From Lottia gigantea (taxonomy: Eukaryota; Mollusca; Gastropoda; Lottiidae), in assembly GCF_000327385.1 (NCBI RefSeq), contig NW_008710284.1, positions 926,259-990,258 of the forward strand: DNA of 64,000 bases. Reading direction: 5' to 3'. Positions within the stretch are counted from its first letter, which is position 1, and each line of letters opens with the position of its first letter. Shown here one piece after another: positions 36,955 through 47,499 of the stretch. Made by a program: the position numbers and the translations under genes. The notes below the pieces were generated by a model that was given only the letters and a program-made list of their open reading frames with translations, was not told the origin of the DNA and searched no databases.

Positions 36955-37110
36955 AAAAAAGACAGGACAGAGGTATTAGCCTACCGTATTTCAATTCCCA
37001 ACTGTCAAGGATCTTTAACGTGCAACGCCTGTAAAGCACGGGACCTTGGTTTTTTGTCCCATCCGAGCGACTAGACACTTTTTCTTTACCAGTACCTCCG
37101 ACCTGCATCT
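36955..37110 (-). mobile_element. SINE-like repeat, reverse copy of the 5' half
   Basis: Read on the minus strand it holds GTCTAGTCGCTCGGATGGGA, GGTCCCGTG, TTGCACGTTAAAGATCC, TTGACAGTTGGGAATTGAAA, TAGGCTAATACC and CTGTCCTGTC, in the same order as the copy at 14.3 kb. This shows that the upstream portion there also belongs to the family. Confidence 0.8.
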
Positions 37111-37139
37111 CTTACAAGGGTGAAACCAGGGTTGATAAA

Positions 37140-37335
37140 CACAGCAATGGAATATTAGCTGTGCGAATTCTCTGAAAGGGGTATCAGCGTTGGTAAACTA
37201 GAATGTGTTGAGCCTCTGATAAGTTTACTGACTTGGCAAGCCTTAATACCTACATAAACAATATTAGCATTGCGGAGTCCCTGGCAAAAAGAGTTTGGGC
37301 GTTGACAAACCTTAATAACAAGGCATATTATTAGC
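37140..37335. repeat. strongly decayed tandem repeat
   Basis: Blocks such as AA.ATTAGC(T/A)..GCG.A.TC.CTG and GCGTTG(G/A)(T/C)AAAC recur at roughly 60-100-base intervals. Low-confidence alignment by eye. Confidence 0.4.
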
Positions 37336-37339
37336 TGAA

Positions 37340-38540
37340 AGGGATGCTGTGTAACAGATAATCACTTTGTAGCGGGTGTCATATCACTGTCGAAGTCGCA
37401 GTAGATTTTGATGCAACGTTCAAAAGAATCTGGTCAGGTGAAAGAGTTGGTGGTCCATTGCTGTGCTGTTGTCTGTTTATTTACAGATAAGTAGTCTCTT
37501 TTCTGCTTAAATTCGGACATCATGACATTTTCTAGAATTTAACCTAATTTCAAGTGAGTAACTTGCACTCCAGGATGTACACTTCGCTGTTGATGATGAT
37601 CATTTACCATCCTTTTCATCGCAATACTCAGTCAGTGGGTCAATGTCATTACGCAATATATATTACTCATATCGACTATAGTCCGTATAGCTTGAAGGTG
37701 ACCGTCATGATACATGTCAAACTGGGCTTTAGACGCTTTGATAGATTGAGTAGGGTCTTACTTGCAATCTCCTCTCGACCCTCGTAAAGTGATGAGCCAC
37801 GGTATTAATAAATGATATAGTTAATAGCCCTCGGGCCTGATTCATCTTGAATGCCGACATGATGTACATGTACTAGTAAAGACATCTATTTTTTTTAATT
37901 GTTCCGACTTCAGAAGAAGATGGAAAAGTTGTCAAATTTCAAATTTATAAATAAATATAAATACGTAAATGTCGTTTTGACCTCATGTCGATTCCCGAAA
38001 AAGACGCCGTTTTGACAAACTTTAAAGTACCAATATTTGTGGTCTGTTGGGATCAACACGAGCTACCATTTTAGCGGTCCCATTGCAGAAATTATGTCCA
38101 CCATATCCTTCTGAGTTTACAAATTGTATCTTAGTTTGTTTCAAATTGCCTAACGTATAGTCAAGCTTCACCGAGTGTTGTTATTGAGGTATTGTTAAGT
38201 AGGTTTCCATTTCTGCTTGCGCTCGTGAATCACTGTACAACACGTGCCGTTGTTTACAATTTCACTTTGTCGTCTGCTACATTTCTATTTATAGTAACAT
38301 CATTATGCGCGCGCATTTGCATTTGGTATAGGTATGATGCATTTGATTTATACGCAGCACGTTCAATAAAGATTAGGTATACGTCTGTTTGATTTAGAAC
38401 TGTTCCGAGCTGTCAGTCATCAAATTTGGTCAGTTTGGGAGATCAGAGTTGAAAGGTCAAAGGTTAGCAGCTAATTGAATGTATATACATTGAAACTTCT
38501 CGTGATACTCAGAAGGTTTACTATATGTATATTTTAAACT
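37340..38540. other. no gene recognised
   Basis: Upstream of the alternative first exon. An octamer-like ATTTGCAT follows GCGCGCGC near 38305. No exon seen. Confidence 0.4.
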
Positions 38541-39193
38541 TTAAACTCCTGAGTTTTTATTTATAGCGTCTAGTCTGAAGACGAACGCCGTCCGTTTTAT
38601 CCATTTAGCTCGATTTGTGGTTTTTAAACTACTACGAAGATACTGTAACTTTCAGTGTTATGACTTTGTAGGACTTCATCAACATCGAAAGTTGCTTGCG
38701 TTGAATCCACAGTAACTCTTTGACGTCAATTCTGAGGAACTTTGTTGGTGTAAAGTGCTGCTCAGAAGTGGTAGGACCTCTTAGACGTCCTGAAGAACTG
38801 GACAACCTCTGGACTGTACTAGGACTTGTATTTCTTGTGAAGTGAAGCATCTGAGAGCTGCTGGTTTCGGGAAGTGTTTTTCGTTGATCGAGATTGAGAT
38901 TATCAAAGCATTCAATTCACTTATATTTAAGAGACCAGGACTCTTTTCATTCACCATCTTGCGAAATACTATTCGATTTTGCAATATTGTGGAGTGTACA
39001 TTTCCTCTCGAAAAACCTTGTAAACCATCTTTAGGACATTAAAGGTGTTTGAATTTCTGTTAATCTTATTAAGAACAATCAGGTGTTACGGTTCGAACTA
39101 GTGAAGTGTTCATCTGGTGTTAGTGTTAACACCCACGATAGCAGAGTGCCGATTTAGTTCCAAGTCTCATTTATAATATACAGTGTTGCCAAG
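38541..39193 (+). promoter_or_regulatory. presumed alternative promoter and 5' UTR
   Basis: Sequence just upstream of the start codon at 39194. An in-frame TAG at 39155-39157 and many short out-of-frame ATGs suggest untranslated leader. A TGACGTCAAT CRE-like site lies near 38720. The transcription start is not determinable by eye. Confidence 0.35.
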
Positions 39194-39274
39194 ATGGTTG
39201 TAGGACTGGAGTCAAGTGATGCCCAGAACGGCCAGACCTATCCCGAGGGATCCAACTCTCATACCAGAAAAAAT
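39194..39274 (+). CDS. alternative first coding exon, 27 codons
   Basis: ATG at 39194 lies in a strong Kozak context (GCCAAGATGG). The frame has a stop 36 bases upstream, then reads 27 codons to AAAAAT|GTAAGT, a consensus donor. The peptide starts MVVGLESSDAQNGQ and ends SNSHTRKN; it is hydrophilic with no signal or membrane segment. It ends in phase 0, as does the exon at 8936-9108 on the same strand about 30 kb upstream, so both could splice to the same downstream exon. It could instead be the first exon of an independent gene. The product is not recognised. Confidence 0.55.
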
Positions 39275-39279
39275 GTAAG

Positions 39280-41420
39280 TAGTCCAATTCTAAAATGATT
39301 TGATTCATCCAAGTGATATGGTCTTCACATTATTGACGTAGTTTAACTTAAAGTTATACAGTGATCTATTCATTTGACTTACTAGTTCATACAGTTTGAT
39401 GTAAGATTTGTAGTGATAGGTCATCTGTGCCCAAACGTCGAATCGTCCATGGCATACAGAGAGGTCATCTCTTATGGGTTTGGTCGCTGACAGGCCCAAG
39501 TGGTATACAGTACCCAGTTATTGTCTTTGTAAAATGTGGTCGTTTCTTGTATATTTCTCGATGCCTTTTCTTTTCTGATCAACTGATCCTTCTCTTTAGG
39601 TCCTATGAGTTCCCTGCAAATGCTTGGCATCGTAAACGTATGGCAATTTTCTAACGTCTATAGAGCTCTTCCACATTTGTATGCTTCTTAACTGTAACCG
39701 CAGTACTGTTGTATGATCAAGTTTTTTTTTACCTGAAGTAGTAACCTAATCGTAAAAAGTTATCAATTGAATCATTGTGAAGTTTGTTTTATGATAAATC
39801 TCGGTGTGGGGGCTAGAAATCTGATATGGCCCGGATGAGATAACTTGATTGTTATGGACTAAAAAACATCTACCCTTATCTCTCTTCCTAGTTTTTTTCT
39901 GGGTCACTAGATAGCTAGACACTTGCTGGATAATAAATTGAAGATGTATGGATGGACAGCTTAGGTTAGGACGAGTTCCTCGTGATTTTTGAGCTGCGTC
40001 AGATATTCAATTGCTTGTTCTAGTGGTGGTTTTTGTGTTATGTAAAAGATTTAGAGATTAAGAAATGTGCCCAATAAAAATCCATCTACGTTCAGAGATA
40101 AGCTAGTTTACTGTCAATGTTCCATGCATTGTCTGTCTTCATTTGCCCAGTAGAACATAGAAGAAGCGGCACAGCAATTTTTCAGTTAGATATTCAAGGT
40201 AAATACAGACATCTATCTCAAAGAAACGCTAAACCTCAGAGTTTATTAATTCCCAAATATTTAGACAATCTGACAACTCCAGATTCAATATGGCGTAACA
40301 CCTGACATGGTTACTATCAACAACCGCCATTATTTCCTTAGTAACTAGTACTTAATGATGTAAATTTCGGTGTTGGTTACAACCTTTGCGTAATTCTGAA
40401 GACAATGAGACAGAAGTGTATTTTATTGGTGTTAATGGTTGGCCAAAATGTAAACTGAAGCGTCAAGTGTTTTCAACATGGCGCTTCAATGCAACACGTG
40501 ACGTCTTCGAGATCTGAAGGCATCAGGCCCCTTTATCTGTGTCTGTGTTTCGTTACTGCTTAGCGCTTCTGCTGAATTCAATGGCCCATTTGGTCCATGG
40601 GAACACTTGTTCATTAATTATTTGTCATTAGTCCAATCCAGCGAAGATTATTAAGTGCGTAAAACTCGAGTTCATTAGCTCGATATGGTACAGACAACAG
40701 AACCTAAAACATTTGCTACGAATGGACGAAAGCAATGTATGCCGAGGACGTAAAACTCTATTTCGTGGATTAGCTCAATAAGAAAATTCAATTTTTGTAT
40801 CATCGAATCATACATACAACATTTGTACGTGTATATAAAATACACACAGGAACAGTAAAGAGATAAAGAACGGAATTCGTGCACCGGTTCACACATATCG
40901 TATTAATAATACATATATTTGATTTTTACGATATTTAAGTGCATTTCCTTTCAGCGACAATGAACAATGGTGCAATTGTCGTTGTGATTTCACTTGTATC
41001 AGATATTGTATCGTTATGTATATTTTAATCAAGTTTCTCCTGCAGGTGTATATTAGGTACAAGGACTATTAGGTCTTCAGCTTTTGGCAGGGACAGTTTT
41101 TTTTAATTTTTGGGGTCGTTTTTTTTTCTAAATTTTTGATAAGCAGATTTGGATGAGGAATGTGGTCTAAGGTTTTCGGAAAGTAGGAAAGAGTGTATGT
41201 CGTAGTCATGTGACTAAGGGCAGATTCTGAGTGCATTTTAAAGGGGATGTGTGACTGTACCAGATTTTCAAAAAAAGGAATAACGATTAAGCAGCTTTTA
41301 CTATGCCATGACCTAGAGTTTACCAAGTAAATCGATGCATACTTCGATTACCGGTATATGTTTCTGAGGCTGCTGCAAATTTACATTAACTCAGACGTAC
41401 TCAATAACTTGTATTTTTGA
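39280..41420. other. no gene recognised
   Basis: Presumed intron. SINE-like 3' scraps (GTAAAACTC) occur at about 40655 and 40745. No supported exon. Confidence 0.45.
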
Positions 41421-41431
41421 TCTAAATATAT

Positions 41432-41493
41432 ATTTCGTACGTGCATTACAGGCACTATATATATATATATGGCTTGTAATGCACGTACGAAAT
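41432..41493. repeat. perfect 19-bp inverted repeat with TA-repeat loop
   Basis: ATTTCGTACGTGCATTACA (41432-41450) and its exact reverse complement (41475-41493) enclose a 24-base loop that is mostly alternating TA. Confidence 0.9.
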
Positions 41494-41981
41494 GCGTTTT
41501 GTTCATATTCCAAACAAGCGGGCATTAAAATCAAAGAAAGTTGTACTTATAACTCCCTATCAGTTAAAACGAAGGCTACTTTTTTTTCTTAAAAAATGCA
41601 TTGTTAGCATGTTTTTTGAATTTTTTACTCGTCTCATCTGAAAAGGCGAGCTGAACTGTTAACCTCTATTTGGTAATAAAACTAAAGTCAAATAAAATTG
41701 ACGTCATCAACTGTATTGTTTGACTTTGGGATTATTTTAAATTGTTTTAACTCGGTACATTAACCCAATTATTGCCATTGTTCTCTAAATATATTAACCC
41801 CGTCACGTTCAGAAATATTTACCACGTCAAAATAGGAATACATTAGCGTTAGAATGGTCCAGAATAGCAATTGACTCATCTGATACTCAGATCCATTCTT
41901 ATTTGGCTCTTGCCGTTTTCAATAACATAACAACCGAAAATACCCACATGTATTTTTATGTCCGATTACTAATAGTGTTTT

Positions 41982-42031
41982 GGGTCATTAGATGTTGGGT
42001 CACTAAGTTTTGGGTCACTCTGTATGGGTCA
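41982..42031. repeat. four direct GGGTCA units, 14-15 bp apart
   Basis: GGGTCA at 41982, 41997, 42012 and 42026, three of them as TTGGGTCA. Either a small 15-bp tandem repeat or a cluster of nuclear-receptor half-sites. Confidence 0.75.
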
Positions 42032-42039
42032 CGGCTCAA

Positions 42040-43880
42040 TGTCAACGGATTTTCCGCTATCTAAAGGTTCAGTACACACGAGGGATTAAAAATTTCCATT
42101 GACTTGATTTTTGTTTACATTTTGAATTGAGATAACTAAATGAAATTGCGTCGTAGGATTATTTCTTTTTATCAAATTTATGAGGGGACAAGGGGATATT
42201 TTACTTGTTGAGGAAAACGATAGGTTTCTTGTAGATCATGACGTACAATTAACAACTTTCAAGGGAAGTAACCCTATTTTTTTATCGCAATGAAAGCGTA
42301 AATTCTAAACTTGGTCCACGGAGAGATGTGATGAATCATTTTCCTCGTTACGAAACTTTGATTATCAAGTTCTCTCATTTTTCCAAAAATTTCGACAAAT
42401 AAGTGTACCACGCCTTGTTTTCTTGGCGTCTAGACTTCACGCCTTTCTTACTAAATACTTTTAATGCCAAATCGTTGAAAAAATTAGAACATTGTGCCAA
42501 GTATAAGAATACTATAAATTTGACCAAAAAACTGTTGAGCCTTCTTTAGCGAAGAATTAATAAAAACTTCATCACTGTTGCTACTTTTTGAGAGGAGTTT
42601 CACAAAAAAACATCCGGTTAACCACCCTCTCCGATTTGTCTTTTGGGATTTTATACCCACCCGTCCTTGGATAGACTGGAGACGGCATGGCGTCATTTGT
42701 CATTGACGTCAAAGTGAAGTCATTCGGCCAGGGCGGCCACCATTTTAATCTTTACTATTGCTCTCGGCCATTTACTCTCTTTCAGTTCCACTGTTTCATT
42801 CGATACAGTTGCACTCGTTCATTCTGTCACTCCTCATTCATTCTTCTTCCATACACGTTGCATGTCGGCATACCATTTTATACAGGTAACCCTTATCTTA
42901 TGTGGAATCTCATCTCCGCCTAAAATAGAACATAGTTTATTTTATTGTCTGTTCTTTCTTCTGGGTTTTTGTGGTTACGTCTCTTTTGAAATGTTCATAC
43001 CAAGACGCTGTCTGTTAGATAGTATCTGTATTATTTTCATCTTCAATGGTTTTGATTTTTATTTCTATATCTTACTTTACAAAATGATAAACAAGAGCAA
43101 GTGACTAGAACAGTAATGTAGCCTACTGGGAAAAATTCTGACAGAAACTAAAACATATTTCCTTCCCTCTGTTAAGACTTGACTTACTTCTGCTAGAGTT
43201 CTTCCTTTCTGGGCCATTACTAATTTCCTTGGCACAATTGAAATCTTAAAAATCAGCTTCTGTTTCCATAGGCAACTGATCTGTTTCAGGAACAAATGGC
43301 TCGAATAGAAACTGTACAAATGCTCCCTTACCCAAATCCAAACTCCAAAAAACTAAAAAAATTAACCCAATTTACATGGACCTACAGTTTTATAAATTGG
43401 TTGAAGTCAATCAAACATAATTCCAGGGTTTCAAACCGCTTCAAGATCATCTTGAATGTCTTTATGTCTGTTTAAAAAGCAATCAGCGGTGCTTTATTTT
43501 CTCAGAAAGACACTTTACCAAGTCAGCAAATATCCCGCAAGTTCTTGGGAGGCAAAATCAATCGGTTGATCGAGATTATTTTGGCCCCAAGCCACTCTTC
43601 TAGGTGTCGAATATTTACATTCGGTATCGACCGTCTTTCTCAATTAGATTATTCACGTCTCGCAACAACTTGAAACTGTCGGAAACTTTGGCCTTCACTG
43701 AAATACAATATCCATTAGTCGGCAAGGATACATTGCATCTGTACTAGAAACAGTTCGAAAAGTTCATTTCTGTTGGTTCGATTGGTCGTTCGTGTACTAA
43801 CACCAGACAGATTGCTCAGAAGCCAAGCACTATGGTTCTTTTTGTGGTAGTGACCTCATAGCTTGGTTAGTGTCGTCTCC
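42040..43880. other. no gene recognised
   Basis: A GC-richer stretch at 42685-42760 has ATTGACGTCA and GGCCAGGGCGGCCACCAT and starts a 78-codon frame whose sequence reaches ATACAG|GTAACC. Coding is not supported. Confidence 0.4.
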
Positions 43881-43886
43881 GATTCG

Positions 43887-44053
43887 TATAAAAGTCTGGA
43901 GAACCTCTTTTGAATTGCTGGTCACCCATTCTATATCATCATGTTCTAACTATCTAGTAAACTGGGCTCTTTCTGTGGTCGGACTGATGTTCCTGGTCTA
44001 ACAGAAGGTTGTTCTAAATGCAGAACTCGACTATTCTAAATGTGTCAAAATAA
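43887..44053 (+). promoter_or_regulatory. TATAAAAG box with possible non-coding first exon
   Basis: TATAAAAG at 43887-43894 is followed 160 bases later by AATAA|GTAAGT. Every ATG between them opens only a very short frame, so any exon would be untranslated. Confidence 0.22.
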
Positions 44054-44059
44054 GTAAGT

Positions 44060-45590
44060 CATAATGTTAACCCCAGTGCAGCTTGGCTTGCTAACAAATG
44101 TTATTTTAGTTAATTGTCATTCTATTCATAGTAACATCCATTACATCTGTCAAAGTACTACATTTCCATCACGTCTGATACTTTCTCCACGTGCTTTCTT
44201 TCTATTACCGCCCTTGTGGTGATGTAATTTGTAATGGAATGTTGGCGGAGCTACCACTAGGTACACCTGTCGCTTTGGTGCGATTCTTGTTTTTTTTTTC
44301 CTTGCGATTTATCAATAGAACTTTTGGTGAAGCTTCCACAAGAACCCTTTGGGTATCCGAGATACTAGGTCTGATACTTGTCTTTGAAGAAGCACCTGGC
44401 ATACCATCTTTGATTGGTCTATTCTGTGTTTTTCTCTCTTGGTCGTCCAATGAGCATCAAGAAATGTTTTCAAAATCTTTGATCCTGGTCTTCATCTTGA
44501 TATTTCAATTCATCCCTTTCGGGTGGTGAGCATATAGCTAGCTTATCAGGTACTTGATTCCCTAAAGGAACAGCAATTGGGTTCCTATGTGTGCTTCTAG
44601 TTTACGCTGCAATTAATAGCAATGTTATTGATGTAGATCAACATCTGAGTTCATGTGATACGATACCACAATTGCGGTTAAGAAAATTCGATACTACAAA
44701 TAGAGTAATTGTTGTATACTCTTCCCGTTTCAAATTTAGCTTATATTTTTCTAATTTTCCTATCTTTAGAATTCAATTATCTATTTTTAGCCTTTTAACA
44801 TTTTCTTATCGTTTCTTAAATAATTTTTGAATTCCATAAAACTTGATAGGCCAATGTATCTGATACGAGAAGTTGAAATATTATTGAAAGAGTCAAGATG
44901 ATGTGTTGAGAGTTCATCATTTAAACTTTGGTGAGAGATTGGCGCATTTTTGGTGCTACAGTTTTACAGTTGGACATAAAACTCAATCTATTTGTAATCT
45001 CTAACATTTTGACCAGTAAGATTGAGGAGAGTTGGTCGTAAAACTCCAACGTTTAGTCTAGTTAACGTGGAACAGTAAAATATGGAACAGTAGGACGTAA
45101 AATTTCAACTCCCAGACGAGTAAAAAAAGTAAAAATTTCCATTCTTGAGGGAAGGATGATTTGATCTTTGAGATATTCTAAATACATTTTGAATTGCAAT
45201 GAAATAGAGTTTGACTCCCAACAGATGAATAGGCCCATATCTAATCGTTCTAATAGACAGGCAACATCCTAGGGTGTACAATGAACGAAATTGTGCTGAA
45301 AAGTGCATGTTTAGACATAAGATTATTTTCTATGAGAATACATTAAAGAAACGACGATAAGGTTAGTGTGTTTAGATCTGTGCTTTCAAACATGGCTATT
45401 TTTAGACACAGTAATTGTTTCCAATGTAACAAACAGCTGTTAATGATACTATAAATAGAATTTATTAGAACCAGAAGAGGTTTAATGAATGTAACAGTTT
45501 TAGTATCTGATATTATATATATTTCTATCACTTGTACAAGATATTGACATACATTGTATTTCACAAGCAACTCTGGATATTAACATTATA
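44060..45590. other. no gene recognised
   Basis: Overlapping open frames on both strands at 44191-44529 cancel each other as gene evidence. SINE-like 3' scraps (GGACATAAAACTC, GGTCGTAAAACTCC, GGACGTAAAATTTC) cluster at 44975-45105. Confidence 0.45.
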
Positions 45591-45599
45591 TTGATCATT

Positions 45600-45905
45600 G
45601 CTAGGCTAATGAAGGCAAGCAAGCAACTCGTAATTTAAAGGGTAGCATCACCGAAGATATTTTTATGAGTTGTACAGGGCATTGGCTTTTTACATCATAT
45701 TAATCTTCAGTGTTAGGCTAATTTCAAATGAAGGCGAGCACTGAATCAATGGGGCATCACTAAAGATGTTCCTAAAACTTGATCAGAGAAATGCTCTTGA
45801 GTCTTACTTCATAGTGATCTTCTATGTTGGGTAATGAAGGTAGGGAACGACTCGAAATTTCGAGCGCAGCATCTCCGAAGATATTTCTATGGGTCTCATA
45901 GTGAT
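45600..45905. repeat. degenerate 115-120-bp tandem repeat, three copies
   Basis: Each unit has GG.TAATGAAGG..G.GA..., a GCATC(A/T)C(C/T).AAGAT.TT block and a GATTGGCT-like block. Confidence 0.6.
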
Positions 45906-45909
45906 TGGC

Positions 45910-47430
45910 TCGGGAGCTGCACCTCATTTACGGTATACAAGCTGGTAAGCTACATGTAAGACTAGCAAAGACAAAATATGGCCGACTTGCAAAGAAGATT
46001 CGCATGTGCTTTTGACCTAAGTAAAGATGTGAGACGACTTGAGTGTCCAAGTCAGCAATCCATATCTGAAAGTGTTATTAGGTGTGGGTGTATCAGGCTG
46101 TCATATACTTGACGAGTGGATCGAATAGTAATATCTTACAGTTCAAACAAAACCATTAGTATAGATACCTTACGCTAGGATACCTTAATATCATGATCGA
46201 TCCTCGCTAAGTAAGGTGGCCTCGAAGGCAAATTGATCTCCAAAGCTCTGATGATGTAGAAGCAATTCGTTATAACTTCAGATGTCTTTCGTCTGAAATG
46301 TCATTAATCCACAATAAGCGTCTGGATAAATCGCACCTCCAGGCTATTTGTGTCTCGGTTATACTGGTCTCATCAATAATAAATGTAGTTAAGGCCGAAT
46401 GCTGGTAATTGGGAATAACGATCGTGTTTGTTTTTCTTCTATCCTTGATTAACTGATAAAACTCTCTGAAAGGTTATGATGCGGTAGTCTTCTGTTCCGT
46501 ATCTGGCACAACCTGAGCTCTTTTTGGCTTTGGTGACTCATTTAGTGTTTTTTTATTGTTGCCCCTTTCTTGTTACCTTAAGAACGGTAACGTTACTCTA
46601 CCATCATTGGAAACTCTTCGCAGAGTTTGGGCCCAGTCGTGTGGATTGACAGTGGGTGGTTCAGACGGTACAACCAGCAGTCCTACCAATCCTACCATTC
46701 GTCCACCAGCATCACGACTGTCTTGATAAGTGGGGGTACCTTTTCCTCCTCGGCTCATCTGACCAACGGATTGCCCTGACATTCTGTGCGTGCCCTGAAT
46801 AGTAGGTACAGGTACTATTACTGGTCAGTAACGGGATGGTGGGTGTTTGGTGGGTAAAGAATGCATCCAAGTTATCTCGCTAGTAGCAATTGAGTGACAG
46901 TTGTAAGGGTAGGAACTGCCTATCATATGTACACGTTACACGAACCAGCCATAGAAAGTTATCCAATACAAGGAAATAAACGATGTAATTGTCGATTTAT
47001 ATTTAAATATGGCTGAAGGCAGCTTTTGCGTGTTCACGCTAAAGTCTCGAGAGATAGTCGTCAGACACGAGATAGACTCATTTCCATTCCGTTCTATATC
47101 CATATTTGACTTGATATTATTTGTAAATTAAGTAAAACGTTATTCATTTAGTTGTAAAATTGGTCTATCGTACCAACTTCTGGTTTTAGTAAGTGGTTTA
47201 CGTGTATATGTTTGTCTCCGTTGCTGATGGTTTTGTCAAAACATGTTATGAGACACATAAACATTGTAAAATATTTCGTTTCGGTTTGGCTCAGAATTCG
47301 ATAAACCATCTTTATGTGGATGAACCCATGGTATCCTATTATACACAGTGGAATGTATCAAAACATAAAACATGATTTTATTATCAGTGCTCTTCCCTTA
47401 TCAGATCCAATTATTATACTTATACATATA
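45910..47430. other. no gene recognised
   Basis: At 46573-46782 a GC-richer patch gives a 69-codon minus-strand frame (MSGQSVGQMSRGGKG start) ending just past TTAAG|GTAAC. It is unassigned and not supported as a gene. Confidence 0.4.
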
Positions 47431-47436
47431 TAAACA

Positions 47437-47489
47437 ACATGGCTGCCAGAAAAACAACATGGCTGCCAAATCAACAAAGATGGCCGCCA
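47437..47489. promoter_or_regulatory. three tandem ATGGCTGCC motifs (YY1-like)
   Basis: ACATGGCTGCC at 47437 and 47457, then AAGATGGCCGCC at 47478, spaced 20-21 bp. The last is a close match to the YY1 consensus. They lie about 400 bp upstream of a 70-codon open frame at 47904. Confidence 0.5.
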
Positions 47490-47499
47490 AATAAACAAA

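Noticed and set aside
44191-44529. 112-codon plus frame with an 81-codon minus frame opposite
   Set aside because: Neither has a domain pattern or flanking splice signals; the plus-strand text is a T-rich hydrophobic string typical of chance frames.
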